A stretch of DNA of 64,000 nucleotides from Caprimulgus europaeus (GCA_907165065.1 OU015525.1:47355037-47419036); one strand, 5' to 3'; counted from the first letter of the stretch, positions 23,201 through 36,700 are shown. Numbers and translations are program-made. The notes: generated by a model from the sequence alone, not told the origin.

Positions 23201-26139
23201 ACGTTCATGTATGCTCCCCTGTCTCTTATGAAGGAGCAGTAGGGTGTGTTGCCACCTCTGCACTCCTTTGGGCAGAGGGTGCTGTGATATTAGGAAAAGA
23301 GCTACTGTGCAGGAGGCTTTGAGACACTGAGCTGTAACTTAAGCTGCTTTTCCCTCAGATCCATGTGTTTTACAGGTCCTCAAGAGGTTTTGTTTATCTC
23401 CTTATTCCCTCAAATCTCTCATGAGGGAAGCATAATTTGAAAATGCCTCAAGCTGAATCTCTCAGTCTTCCTTGGATACCCTTTCTTTGCTGAAAGTATA
23501 TAATGTTTATTGCTAAAAAAGAAAATGTAATGTTAGCATAAGGAAAGCAAGAAATAAGAAATAAGAAATCCATAAAACAATTGTCGCTTATTCCCTGGTT
23601 TACTGGAGGACTATTACTGTGAACCTAAAGACCTACAACTATGGCACAAATATAAGTAGATTTGAAATTAAAGTTACAGTCAAATAAAATTTAATTTATC
23701 CTAAATTGTAAATCTAATAATTTATGAAAAAAATATTTTATTTGAGTTTATCTTTATTTCCTGCCCAGATACACATGGATTTCAGTGCTATTGAAATAAG
23801 AGGAATTCTTAGGAGAAAAATTATGTAGGTTTTGATACTGATACACAAAATAATGTTTTAATTCAAATTGTCTTAGCCATGAAAATCACAGTTTTTTATC
23901 AGCTGTGGAAATAAATACTCTCAACAGTGAACAAAAGGCATCCAGTCTCATATTTCCCTAAAGACGAAGAACACAGAAAGATAGGTGAAGCTTGAGGATG
24001 CCTGCCAACATTGCCTGTATTCAATTCTGCATTATATTCCTATTCATCGACTTTGATTACATAAACATTACTGTCCTAAGCCTGTTCCAATTTCAATGTA
24101 TATAAGCAGATGTGAAATATGATGGGAGTAATTTCAGAACAGGCATGCATTCATTATGATGCACTGATACTAGAGGTCATCTATTTTCATGCCAATCAAA
24201 GTTTAGGCTATTACCACTGTGTAGCTGGCCTAGGTTCAATACTGCAAAGCATTCACAGTGAACAAGAGGATCATTGCAAAAAAAAGGGCATGAAGTAATG
24301 TGAAGCATGTGAAGGCTGCTGATCCTCTAACAGGAGCGCCTGAAAGGCACTTCTTTTCTCAGTTCGCAGTGTTAAAAGAAGTGCTGTGATAGGGCCTGAA
24401 GGCCAAGTCATGTATTTTAGGAAAGGTCTTCCTGGTTCATCCTCTTCTGTTGACTGAAGGAAGTTCTTTCTGATAGGGTATTAATATTAATATGCATCTT
24501 TCAGCTATTCCTGCTTTTAATTAATTAACTCAAAGAGCAGCAAAGTCCAAAATCAATCTTAATGAAAGTTTTATATCTTAACCTTTCTCCAAGAGTGATC
24601 AAGGTTTTTTACCTTTACAGCTGATTTTTATGCTCTTGTCTGAATCTTCAATGCAGAGATAATGCGAATGAGCAAGCCCCACCCTTACCTACTTCAGGTT
24701 GTGAAAAAAAAAAAAAAAAAATTCTGAAGCTGAGTTTCACCTTGTAATTAGGGCAGGAGGCTCCTGTTCCCAGAGTGGCTTTCTCCACCTAGGAGTAGAA
24801 TGAGTGCCAGGTAATGTACCATGGTAAAGTAGGCTGCGTTATGTTTTTCCGTATGATAAGGTGCATAAACCAAGGGCTTAGAAAGGAGATGAATGAATAT
24901 TTATCTTTTTCACTTCTACATGTCATAATCACAATCACAAATGTGCCATGTTTTAAGTTTCTCATAATAGTCTACATAATATCTAATGGTGGATATTTGC
25001 TTAGAAAAATCCCTCATCTTTTAAAACAAAGGGACTTTTATTTTTCTGCACTCTTAGTCTTAAGTCAAGACAATATTTGAGTGTGAAAGGTTCTGTCATT
25101 TAGCAAAGGAAGAAAAAAGACAACAAAAATTAGAAGTAGATGCTAAATAAATTTAGGATTGTAAAAAAGTGTTGGTTTGATTGGAAGCATAGTAATGCTT
25201 GAAATATTTTACAAAGCTCTGTGTGGATTCTCTGTAATATGAGCTTTTAAACTGAAAAGATAATATTTTCTGAGAAACATTTCCTTTACTTTCTTTTCTG
25301 CGAGAATTACTTGGAGTAGTTCTATGGCCTCCATTGCTCGAGAAGCCCTAATGGTGTCTTTGGGCCAAAAATCTTACAAACCTAAAAATACAACCAGAAG
25401 ACCTCCAAGATTACCTAGTTATCTGTGAGTCATTTCTCAACAACTAACTTGCTTATTCCTGCCTAACTCCTGCTGCCAGCTATTACTTAATCACATACAA
25501 CATGCATAAAATAAATGTACATAGCGTGTTGATATGCCACAGGTTCTACAGCATGAATTTATGAGGTTCCTTGAGTATCAGCTTTTCATATAACGCTAAA
25601 TGGAGATATGTAAGGTGACTGCAAATCTTTTACTTTTTTGAGCTTAGTTGACTTAGTCCAGTTTTGCTGTGAAGCTCAAGTCTTAATCAATTTCTCTGTG
25701 CCCAACTGGTTGCTTTTAAGAACACAGAAGTTTCTGCAATGACTATACATTTTAATACAAATAATAATACAAAGCAAGGGATTTGACTCAAGTAACGCTT
25801 TTCATACATGCTGCTTAATCTAGATGCTTTAAGGCTTTCCAAAAGAGTAATCTGATACCAGTGGAGGATTACTGAAGAAGGTACTACTATTTTGCTAAAA
25901 ATTATAACTTCAGCTCTGAAGTTGCAGAAACATTTACCAACTTCCTTGGTTGCAAGATAGGCAAAATAAAATTCCTTAAACAGGAAGCTACATCTGCTAT
26001 GCATCTGTTGCTAGTTAAAAATTTGTAAATATGATAGAAAACCTCTTTTATTTCCCTTTCTCAGTTTAGACATTCTGAGATGCAGTTAATACTGCATCTG
26101 TGTATTCCATTATGAACACTGAAATATACATTGAATAGA
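20250..26139. other. AT-rich gene-free stretch
   Basis: No gene is recognised. It contains a (TTA)n/(TAA)n palindromic switch near 20,938-20,965, a poly-T of about 21 at 22,608, a poly-A at about 24,704 and a CA-rich patch near 22,640-22,676. Open frames at 21,306-21,638 (plus) and 25,687-26,004 (minus) have no recognisable domains. 22,141-22,260 may be a worn copy of the ancient repeat noted at 17,268. Confidence 0.45.
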
Positions 26140-26445
26140 TAGCAGATCTGTGGAAATCTACACCAAAGGATGCTATGGACGCTAAAAAAATTGTGTGACT
26201 TCAAGAAGAAACTGGACAACTACATGTCAGAGAATCTATTGAGAATTACTAAATACTACCATACCTGACACAGGAAGATACCTAAGATTAAATTTTTGGA
26301 GATTAGGAGAACATGAGAGGAAAGTATCATGTAGGCTTAGATTGTCTTTTCTCTGCAGTAGGTATTTCCTCTCAGGAACAGGATCATGGGACAGAGAGAC
26401 AGAATACAGATTTAGCAAGGCCCTGAAGGACCACTAAGGTCTGTT
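26140..26445 (+). mobile_element. Very old CR1 LINE 3' end (CR1-L-like)
   Basis: The stretch 'ggatgctatggacgctaaaa' followed by 'tgacttcaagaagaaactgg acaac' aligns by eye with the ancient amniote CR1-L class ('ggatgttgtggaggccaaaa ... gacttcaaaaagagattggacaaattcatgga'), which encodes the last codons of ORF2. The remaining 200 bases fit a degraded 3' UTR ending in 'ggccctgaaggaccactaaggtctg' (compare 'gggctagatggaccatt'). It is plus-strand, 5'-truncated and without a frame. It is far more diverged than the CR1 copies at the left end of the window, so probably much older than the bird-specific ones. Confidence 0.55.
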
Positions 26446-28947
26446 TCTTTCATAACTATCCTCACTTCTGTTGCAGAAGTATATAGCTAAAGCAAGTCAC
26501 TGAAGAAATTATTTAGCTGTAATATTTTCTTAGCATTCTTGCCTTTGAAATATACAAAAGGAAGGGACATCACACTCTTCTCAGAATTTTATTTTTTTTT
26601 TCTTTCAGATACTCTATATCCAGAAATTCTTAGAGGCAAAGCATCTCACTCTAACGAGGGAGTCTTCTTGGAATAAAAAATGGCTTCTTGGAGAGTACAT
26701 TATTGATTCTCCGGGGAACTAGGTAAGGCCATCTCTCATCTTGCAGAAAAAGCAGCCCCCACTGACAATTCTGGCTACACAAAGTTATATTTTTTATGTG
26801 ACAAAGAAATTTAGGCACAGAAACCAGCATTCTGACAGAATATGATAGAAATATAATATCTGGGGCCTAACCTAATTAAAAAGAGGCATACTTGGTCTTG
26901 GAATTATTCCATGTGGCTCTCCAGAGAGAGAACTAGCTTATGAGATCTGACAGCTTGAAAATCCATATGTTTTCTTCCTCATTGATAAGAAAAATGGTGA
27001 AGGAAAGATATTCAGTTTTGATAACAGCCCTTTGATATGTGCTGATAAAAATAATGCAGAATAACCTAGAGGGATGTATGTTCCTTCTTTCTCAGTGGTG
27101 AGAAAAAGAAAGTTTTACTACACAGTGCAACATTTTGCCCTACTGTGTGATTCTTGACTGAATTTGCAAAGTGAAAGGATGGCACAGAGAAAACAACATG
27201 TTGGTACTTGTGTTAGAAAGCTTAAAAAAAACAAGAAAAGGCTAAGAGGCAGGATTAGACTACCACTGCACTGCAATATATTTTGGCATGAAAAGGTGAT
27301 TTCTGGAAACATCAACATTTTACTGTCAACTAGAATCTTATTTTGATTAGGCTACTAAAGGAAAGATCCAAATCATTTTCCTCCCATAGCTATGTTCCAG
27401 TGCTGAGCTTCTCTAGACTAAAAAAAATGTAAAAAAAAAACAAGAAAAAAAAAAGAAGGAAAAAAATAATGTCAAAGTTCTCATTTGATGAAATGAGCAA
27501 TGGCCTCTACTATGCTAAAAGAGCAATCACAGAATTATCTTTATGTAGATCCTTCAGCACTGAAAAGGCTAAAGGAGGTTCACTGATATTGGCAGTAGAG
27601 GCATCCTAAGTCTCTTTGCTATTTACAGAAGATTCCTGACACAGTCAATTCTTATCATGCTTATTTACATAATGAATGCTTTTCCCTGTCTCTGAACAAA
27701 TACTTATACTTACAAGTAGCTTTACATATGTGAGTAGTCTCATGTGTGATTTCAGTAGGGCTATTGACATGCTATCAAAATTAGAGCAAGCTTTTGTAGG
27801 CTGTGAAAAATCTGTACCTTTTTGACCTATTTCTCAACTTGCTAAAACTCCTCCTGTGTAGTTTAGTGTCTGAGCAGGCCCAGAAACTATCCAATACAGA
27901 CATATAGACATATATTTATATCCATTAAAGGAACCTAGAAAATATAGATTGAGTATATTTGGTTTAGAAAACCTGTTTTTGCATATTTTCTATCATGTAT
28001 CTGATTGCTTATTATTAAAAATGTTAGCAGTAAACCAATATTCAAATATGCAATTTAATGGTATTTATAATATGAAAGAAAACTCTTTTTTTTCATGTTA
28101 TCACATGCTTAGAACAAGACAATTTGTAGTGACTGCATTGCCATTCCATAAAATAATATTCTCTGCCTCTGCACATTCCTGAATCTGCCAGCAATCAGAT
28201 AGATTTTTGAACAGAAGATAAAACAGGCACTGCCATTTCACAGCAAATCCGAACAAGACATGCATTGCTGAAATGTTTGAAAAGATTCTGTGAAATACAC
28301 TGTTAAGGATGTTAAGAGTCAATTTTATTCAACAAAGTATTTTCAGCTTGATAGAGTACCTTGAGATCTGCCTGCCAGATGTATAGGATGCATTTTTTAT
28401 GCAGAAAAGCTATTGTGTTGTATTCACATGCATATAGAATGTAAGAGTGTCACATCATTAAGTTCTACATAAATTTAGTTTCTCTTTCTTTAATTAATGT
28501 TAGGAAATAGTATATCTGATTTTCTCACATTTATAGCAACAACTGGATATGTACTGACAATTTAATGTCAGCTTACACACCTTATGGCCTTGGCAGTTTC
28601 ACTAGCTTTTTGAAGAATAACAGGAAGGAATTCAAACCTCCCTCTGCTGGACCAGCAGAAAACAGCTATCTGGTTATTTAAATGATCTTCAGATTTGGCT
28701 GGGTAAGAGAGACAGTAAGGTCCTACTTGTTACTGAAAATTAATTATAATACCTTAATGAGTTAAATATGCTTAGATTAACCTTAATTTTCATACACTAA
28801 TCTAGCATATATTGTTACTGTGAAACTGTGTAAGCCATTGCTTGTTGATGGTAAATCTTTACTAAATTGTTCCTTTGTATGCAATTGCAATGAAAGAATC
28901 TGAATGAGGTACATATGAGGCCTGAATTAGATCAAGTAATTATGTAG
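26446..28947. other. AT-rich gene-free stretch with one exon-like unit
   Basis: 26,609-26,722 has a strong pyrimidine tract and CAG acceptor, a 'gtaagg' donor and a 37-codon open frame, but no recognisable protein (see findings). A-rich simple sequence lies at about 27,419-27,470. Nothing else is recognised. Confidence 0.4.
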
Positions 28948-29695
28948 GGAATCATAGAATAATAGGTCTGGATAAAGTCTCAGGAGGTCATTTACCTTGT
29001 CCCTTTGTCCTGAGGTAGAATCAACTATGACTGTGCCATTTCTTTCCTCAGTTATCTCTGAGTCTTAGATGCTCTTTAAGATCTGTTGTTTTCACACTCC
29101 GCCCTATCACTACAGTATTTGGAGAATTATTTCTTTCATATGAATGACTTTTAAGGACATCTTATTTTGTCCTCAGATTTTTTTTTCTTTCCCCAAAGAT
29201 CACATCTTCCAAAGCTACAAGAATGCAGAAAAAAAGCTTTAGGAAATGTATTATGAAAAATTCCTACTAGGTTCAGTGACTACCTGTTATTATAGCAGAA
29301 ATTCTGTGAGCAGTAACTGTATTCTTCTCATACACTGCCTTCATTATTTGTATACCTTGTTCATATTCTCATCTTCCAAAGTGAAAATTCCCAGAACTTT
29401 AGCTCTTCTTTTTTAGTGTGTTCACTTCATCAGTTTAGTCATTTTATCTACTTTTTTCCTTGCAATCGCTCTTTTATTGCCTTCTTGAAATACAGGCACC
29501 GAAACAGCACACAGAACTCAAGATATAGAAGACACCTTTTCTCTTGCTCTCAGTAGTCTTCCTGATGCTATCCAATGTTTAGTTGTCTATTTTGTCTGCC
29601 GTTGAACGGTGAGATGGTGGTTTTGGAGAACTGTTAATGAGGACTCCCAAGTTGTCCTTCCTAAGGTGTAACTGCCTGTAAATAAGAAAATATTA
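28948..29695 (-). mobile_element. Ancient CR1 LINE (ORF2 end and 3' UTR)
   Basis: A worn octamer tail ('atcatagaataataggtctgg') sits at 28,948, followed by 'gtcctgaggtagaatcaact', matching old CR1 3' UTRs that read 'ctg..caggatcaac'. From 29,370 the order of conserved blocks is that of the ancient CR1-L/X/Y classes on the minus strand: 'cttccaaagtgaaaattcccag', then 'attgccttcttgaaatac', 'cagcacacagaactcaagat', 'gtcttcctgatgctatccaatgttt', 'gtctgccgttgaacggtgag' and 'actcccaagttgtcc'. No reading frame survives. The right edge is approximate because similarity fades after 29,660. It was identified by eye from remembered consensus patterns. Confidence 0.7.
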
Positions 29696-31247
29696 ATCAT
29701 ATAAACAATGTATTTTCAGGGGTTTCTCACTCTTTTAGCTAGTCAGACAAGTTCAGGGTGGTACTAAAACTCAGTAGTGTGCACCAATTCAATTTTCTCT
29801 CTGTTCCAAAGTGTTTTTTTTAGAGTGAAGAGTTCTAGACCTCCAGAGTGACTTAACTGGTATTTACTTTAAATAGTAGAATTTAAGAACATGCTATTAA
29901 AACCAAAAAGACTTTCTGATGTTAAAATTTTGCGCTTCTACTAAGAAAATTAATCTCATATAGGCGAGCATTGAAGCTGAAGAAGAAAAGTTCACACTGT
30001 AATGTAGTTTACTCAGTGACTGAGTGGCAAAGGAAGGGAAAGAGCATGGCATGATTGTAGTCCTTGAGACTACTTCCACCACACAGAAGGGATATGCAGT
30101 TATTCAGGATGCATAAAAGTAGGTGATGAGATAAAAAATATTTAGAAAATAGGAGTATACTGAAAGGATAATTCTGTGACAGTTTAGTGCCTCTAGAGGT
30201 CTGGTATCTTGTCTCTGATAGATATTGAGAGTGGTCTGCCATCCTCAGTGCTGATGTATAAACTCATTGGCAGGGAAATTTGGGGTCGCGGAGAGTAAGT
30301 TTCCTGGCAGATGCACAGAATATTTACATAGTGGAAGCAGTATGTAGGAAAATTAACAAAGCTCTTTCATATAAAAGTAATAACTATTGGTCTATCATTG
30401 GTATCTGACTATAAATCTCCAGAGGTTATACCACAGGACTCCTTTTAAAACCTTGTATCTGTCACTGGTTCTTTAAATCACAGTCACATGAGCTAATTTA
30501 AAACAATGCAACATGCCAGAAGCACTAATAAAAAGAAACATCCTTTTCAGATTTGCTGCCTTGAATAACCTTTGCTACAAAATCCATAATGCACACTGGA
30601 TTAATGTCAGCTAATTATTGTATATTAACAAGTACATAATATACCATGGATATTTTTGATGACACAAGTAAGTGCCATTTTGCCCAAGACAATTGCTAAT
30701 GGTGACTTATAATAAATTGCAATTAGAAGGCTTTAGTACATTATGATTTTTGCAGTATATCTGATCCATGGATTCCAGAAAGGAGTATTAAACCATATAC
30801 TCTATAGCACTCCATTTCTTTTTGGTACACAATCAGGCAAGCCACTTAGTTTATCTAGCAGTATTTAGAATATGTAAGGAAAATTGTGTTGCATTTACCA
30901 TTTTTGCACATCCATGTTGAGCTACCAACCACCAAAACTGGAAGAGAGTTAAAAGTAAGTATACAATCTGATAAAAACGAGTGTTTGGTCTAAAAAAGCA
31001 GCACACCAAATGGAGAAAGTTCAAGAATGATTCCTGATAAAGATTTGCATGCTTTCAAATCCAAGAACATAGTCCTGCTAGTGAGGTGCAGAGTAAGTAT
31101 AAAGTTAACTTTTTAAAGTAAAAAATTTGCAGAACTGACTAAAATGTAGTTGCTTTTTTTTTTTTTTCAGCAGTCTTGAATGAGAGCTGGATAACTTTCT
31201 AAAAGAAACTCGAGGTTTCTTTCTTTCTAAAAGACACTCAAGAAACT
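29696..31247. other. AT-rich gene-free stretch
   Basis: No gene or repeat family is recognised. 30,540-30,770 is rich in TAATTA/CAATTA-type homeodomain sites and looks like conserved noncoding DNA (see findings). A poly-T of about 20 lies at 31,148. Confidence 0.45.
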
Positions 31248-31688
31248 GAGGGTCACAAAGATGATGAGGATCCTGGAGCATCTCTTGTATGAGGAGAAGC
31301 TGAGATAGCTGGGATTCTTCAGCCTGGAGAAGAGAAGACTGAGACCGGATCTTACCAATGTCTATAAATATCTAAAATGTGGGGGCCAAAAGGATGGTGC
31401 CAGGCTTTTTTCAGTAGTACCCAGTGACAGTACAAGGGGCAATGGGCAAAAACTAGAACACGGAAAGTTCCATACAAACCTAAGGAAAAACTTCTTTACT
31501 GTGAGGGTACAGAGCACTGGAACAGGCTGCCCAGTGATGCTGTGGAGTCTCCATCTCTGGAGATGTTAAAAATCCACCTGGATGCTTTCCTGTGCAACCT
31601 GTCGTAGGGCACCTGCTTTGGTAAGGGGATTGGACTAGATGTTCTCATGAAGTCCCTTCCATTCCCTACAATTCTGTGATCCTGTGGA
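31248..31688 (+). mobile_element. CR1 LINE, 3' end fragment
   Basis: This is a plus-strand, 5'-truncated CR1. It begins inside ORF2 ('ggtcacaaagatgatgagga', 'ttcagcctggagaagagaag'). It continues through 'agtacaaggggcaatgggca', 'gagcactggaacaggctgcc' (the EHWNRLP coding motif) and 'gggattggactagatgttct', and ends in the octamer tail 'attctgtgatcctgtg' at about 31,673-31,688. It shares subfamily-specific text with the minus-strand copy at 66-566 and appears similarly diverged. No reading frame of note is left. The element gives a clean example of the 3' structure used to recognise the other copies. Confidence 0.93.
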
Positions 31689-32409
31689 GGTTCAATCAGA
31701 AGCCAGGAATAGATAAAGAATTATTATTCTATCACTGAATGTATAATGGGGGTCCCACTTTCATATGTCTTATCTGAATCTGGGGAAAAATAAAAAAGAA
31801 AAAGGAAATAAAAGAAAAATAAATGCATCTATATTTAAATAGATTTTTTTTTTCAGGTTACAAATACCTGTCAAGAGTATCAATTTATAAGATGCAGATG
31901 CATTCTTTATTGTCTAAATAGTAAATTTTCATTACTCAGTTAAGACATACAAGCTTTGAGCTTGAAGCATCATTTGTCTTCTAACTAGAGTAGATGTAAA
32001 GGGACAGCTCTAGTTTGCAGGTTGGTGCAAAGAAACTTCATTTGAGGTTAAGCTTTGAGGAGAAAAGCTGTGCTTTATTTTTTTGTGCTTTATAAATCAC
32101 CTATGTACATGCATTTTATGCTGTATATGGAGTTAAATTTTGTTCAGATTACTACTACTGCTACATTTAAGAAGTCCTGGATCAGCAAGCAGTTGGAACC
32201 AAGCCAGCATGACTGCTCAACAGGTATTGGTTTCTCAGGGGGAAAAAAAAAAAAAAAAAAACAACAAACACCCTGAACTGTTTGTGTAGAAGTTGTCTAA
32301 TATAGGATAGAGGTTTAACAGCTGAAAGAGGAAGACAGTGAAGCCTCTATCTTTAACCTAGTTCTCTTTAACCTAGTATATTTAATCTATCTTTTAACCT
32401 AGTTCTCAT
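31689..32409. other. AT-rich spacer
   Basis: There is no gene. It includes poly-A of about 20 at 32,242-32,261 and, at 32,349-32,409, three imperfect repeats of 'ttaacctagttctc' just before the CR1 tail. Confidence 0.5.
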
Positions 32410-32496
32410 CTAGGTGTTCCTGCTCTGGCAGGGGGATTGGACTAGATGATCTTTCGAGGTCCCTTCCAAACCTAATATTCTGTGATTCTGTGATTA
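32410..32496 (+). mobile_element. CR1 LINE, extreme 3' tail only
   Basis: A fragment of about 87 bp starts at 'aggtgttcctgctctggcag'. It runs through 'ggattggactagatgatctt' and 'tcgaggtcccttccaaacct' to two octamers ('attctgtgattctgtga'). This is the last tenth of a kilobase of a CR1, so the insertion was severely 5'-truncated. The sequence is close to the usual CR1 ending, so it is probably one of the younger copies here. Confidence 0.92.
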
Positions 32497-33597
32497 ACAG
32501 GGAAGTAGAACTTATTTAGCACAGTTCCTCTTTTAATCCTCTGTAGACAGTGAATACCATTTCAGTTCAGGCAACTTTGAATCACCCTCAGGCAGCAACT
32601 ACCTGTCTCCCTTGAATTTTTATAGCATTCAGCCCCATGTTTTTAGATGCTCTGGCCTGCATCTAAGCTATCTAAATAAAGTAAGTGGAAGATACAATCA
32701 CTCAGAGTGTCCAAGCATGTTTAGTGCCAGAACTGGGATGAATGGTTAGCTATGTCGGCTGTCAGGTTGACATTACATTAATAGCAACCATTGTGCTTTT
32801 CAGACTTCACTTTCCCCAAAAAAATCAAGGCAGAGAGTTGAAATTTTGCATCAGTCATATCTTGGCTGCAAAAAAATTAGAGATTATTGAAGCAGGATTT
32901 AGAGATTTATAGTGATTTGGAATGAGAGGAATTATTTGGGTTTTTTTTCTAAGTAATTCTCCTCAAACTTGAGAAAACAGTGTATGTTACTAATTAGAAG
33001 CTGTGGACAGAAGGTAAGGAAGCAAGAGATTTACCTGGCATTTTGTTGAGAAGGACAAAAATATCACAATTTTCCCTGATATTTTGCATAAGACATTAAT
33101 TTAATGTTGTTAAGAAAAACTACTAACAATATGCACACTGTGCTTCTCACAACCATACAGCAATAAACCCAGCAGGGAGTGGGGCTCTTTAAAATATTGT
33201 TCTTCTGCAAGACAGTTGGAGTGCAGTGGGATTTAAGATAAAATCCTTTAGAGAAGTAAATACACCACCATACGAACATGTTGTTAAAAAAGACATGCTT
33301 TATTTTACAGCAAGTGTACTCTTAAATTTTGCTTCATTGCCAAGCTTTGGGCTTTACCTGGGATGTTGTTGACTTGCATTCCCTAATGTTTCAACACATT
33401 TGTTACTTAGACAGAAATGCTCTTCTGGCTGTTTGAGATTAAGGATTTGGATTTGGGAGAAGGGGATTTCAACATCAAGCAGAAGAAGCTTAAACTACTG
33501 TCATGTTAGTGATGAAGATGATGTTTCTAACTGTACAGAATGGTTGTTTGTTAATAAGTTTGCTAGAAAGAGGTTTCCAGAATTAAACAGCTGTCAG
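32497..33597. other. AT-rich spacer
   Basis: No gene or repeat family is recognised in about 1.1 kb. The start of a plus-strand open frame (33,400 on) runs into the low-complexity tract and is not considered coding. Confidence 0.5.
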
Positions 33598-33748
33598 TTT
33601 GGGGGGGGGGGTTGTTTGTTTTTTTGTTTGTTTGTTTGTTTGTTTAATTTGGGGGCAGGGAGGTGTGTTTGTTTGTCTGTTTTTGGGGTTCTTTTTCTGT
33701 TTTGTTGGGTTTTAGTTATTGTTTGTTTGAGTTTGGTATTTTGTTTCT

Positions 33749-33781
<33 letters not shown>
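33598..33781. repeat. G-run, (GTTT)n and poly-T compound simple repeat
   Basis: A compound low-complexity tract runs from 'tttggggggggggg' through (GTTT)n, 'ggggg'/'ggg' runs and more GTTT to a 31-base poly-T at 33,751-33,781. For about 180 bases the plus strand is nearly all G and T. It gives rise to a 136-codon open frame (33,400-33,810) whose product is low-complexity (strings of F, C, L and V), which I reject as a gene. Confidence 0.95.
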
Positions 33782-36700
33782 CAGTTAGAGCTTATTTCTT
33801 GATATTGTGAATTCCTAAACTACCAGTCAAGGAAGATTCCAAGTAATTTCATTATATAGATTTATATATAGCCTTTAAAATCTATTTTCTTGATGCTGAA
33901 GAGTATCTCCTGATTGCAGTATAAAAGCATTTCTAAAGAAATTCAATTACTGTTTCCTTTTTCTCATACCAGCATTGTATTCTGGCTTCAGTTTGCCAGC
34001 TCTTATGGTTTCAGTGGCAAGAAGCTCAGATAAACACTCAGTGTCATTTGTTTTGTCAACGTATGTACCAGTTCCAGAACAGTTTGTCACAACTGGTAAA
34101 CTCTTCTGTCAGAAATCTCAGCTCACGCAATAACATCCAAAGAGAAACTCTGCCTCAAGAGTTGAATCTAATCAGAGACCAAGCCAGAGAACAAATTCTC
34201 CTGCTGCTCACACAGCTACTTCTAAATGCAGAAGTTTACGTGTCAAAACCAGCTACAAAACAACATATTTTTCAAAGTCTGATTCTAAGGAAAATAACTT
34301 GGAGGAATGTGTAGAAAAGTCTTGCTGCTGCTTGTTATCGTACTGTAAGCACTGAATCTTGTTGCAAGGATTATGTACTGTAAGAAATGTCAAACTGTGA
34401 AAAAGCCTAAGAACCAAATGAGAAAACATTCGGGTAGTATAAGGGATATTCCAGTAGTGAGAAAAACATTGTCTCAATTTTCCAGGCTGATGATACTGTA
34501 TTTGCACTGCAGAGACCTTTTTTGTTTTCTCATGGTCACTCAGAATCTCTGTACCAGCATTTTGTGTGTGCGATACCGTTTTTTCAAGGATTTAAAACTT
34601 TGTCCACCTGTGACACCGTGACGTACTATTGCCTTTTAGCACTGCTTAGAATTAAGGGCCACTGGAGTACAAACTATAACTGTAGTGAACCTCCCTGATC
34701 CTCTGGCTTATATAATATCTATAATCACTGCATGTGAGGTTATGATGTCATCCTCATTTTTCTGCTCAAATTAAAGGGCTTCTACTAGAAGTGGAATCTT
34801 CTGCCAAATAAAGGCCTATTGAATTAGAGTTTAAAGTTTAATGTTCAAATTAATCTCTACTATGCTGCTACCAGTGTCCAAGATTCGTTTCTTTTAATAG
34901 AAATCTTCTCCTGAGCAACTGATTATCAAGCATATCCCACCTGTCTGGTCAGACAAATATGAAGAAACCTCAGTTACATAGATATACACATAAATATACA
35001 TCCATACTTTATGTATACATATATATATGTGAGGGCTTGTATTTGTATATGCTTATATAATATGTGGATTTCCTGCTATGAACTCTCATCTATTTGCTCA
35101 ACTATATCATTAATAACGCAAAATGAATTTGAGCCTTCTGGGCTATATAGATAATATTTCCATTTTGACATCAAAAATCTTAGGACAGAAGGTATTTTCA
35201 GACTTCTTAAATGACTATACCTTAGCTGAAGTAATTTTATTAAAAGTAATTTGAGTAAAAACCCAGAATGTGAGCTTTAACGTTTAGATAATTAGATAAT
35301 TTAGATAATAACAATTCAAAGGAAAGGAAATATGGTCATTTGGGAGTCCTGAAATTCTTTTTATTCAAGAGAGGATTTTCTGTCCTGGAGGGTAAATTCT
35401 AGAGGATACTCTGAAAACCTGTAATTAAAAAAAAAGAGCATTCTGTTACTGATGCATTTCCTACTTGTAGTTTCTTGGAAATGGTATATATGACAAGAAA
35501 GGAAGAAAATCTTGGTAAGGGGTTTCAAATCTTCGGAAGAAAAATTTTCTTGCTTTCTAATTTCTTATATTTTTTTTCATTTTACATAGTTTGATTGTTA
35601 TTTTTTAAATTTCATTGCAGCATCCAACTTCATGTCTGTGAAGAATGAAAAGATTCTGAAGTGGACAAAAACCAAAATTCACAAATAGGCATAAATATTC
35701 TAAATAGTATTTTTTTCATCAAATTTCACTCAGTTTCACTGTTTTCTAATTTCATATCAGAATATGAGATCAGCTCCATCTGAAGTTAAAATTTTAATAA
35801 TTATATAAGATATAGTTTGCAAAAATTTTAAGCAAAGAGAAACTCATGTTAACCAAATAAATAAATCCATTGTCTTGATGAAGGATACTACTTCAGAGCA
35901 CAATAATTATCCTGATAACAAAAAATACTGTATGCAAGAATGTGAGCAGAAAATACAGATTATGAGTAGTAGAAGCACCTCTCTTCATATGGCCCACTGC
36001 TGGGGTCTCAAAGGTTGAGAGAAGAGAAATTAGGATTCCCTGAAAGTGTGTGCTGCAGGCAATTTCTCTGAGAAGTATTGAAGTGAGAGATAGGACAGCA
36101 TACTCCTGTAACATTAAAAGCAGGTTGCTTAAATATTTCCATAAAGCTACTTGCAGATTATCAGCTTATCATTTTCAAATATTTTTTTTAACTGACAATG
36201 TTTCTTATTTTGTGGTGTTAGTCCTACTTTTTCCTATACAATGTTACAATGTGATTACATTTGTTTGTTTCGTTTTGGTTTGGTTTGTTTTTTTATATTG
36301 GGCCTCAGCCTCTACAAAGTACACTAGAGAATCAGAACATGTGTCTTTACAATGATCACAACCTATGAAACTGGACATTTGCAAACACTTTTGGAGACAG
36401 GACTTGAGTTCTAATCTAGTTTTATCATTGAATGTCAGTGAGATTTATTAATGGGTATTCACATATATAGGCTACCTTTACTTTTGTAAGTATTTTCTAT
36501 TTACAACAGAAGCTTTCTAGAAGAATGATTATGTCTCTCATCTAATCTTCTTGGCTCTAATAGATTCAATCTGGAGGGACTACTCACTTATAAAAACTCT
36601 GGTACAACTGGGAGAACTCTTTGTTCAGGTACTTTAATGCATCCTTCTGAAATCTTTAAACACTTCCAAGACAGGTCTCTCTCATTCACTTTCAAATGAG

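Noticed and set aside
33400-33810. A 136-codon open frame on the plus strand.
   Set aside because: Most of it translates the G/T simple repeat and poly-T tract into low-complexity residues.
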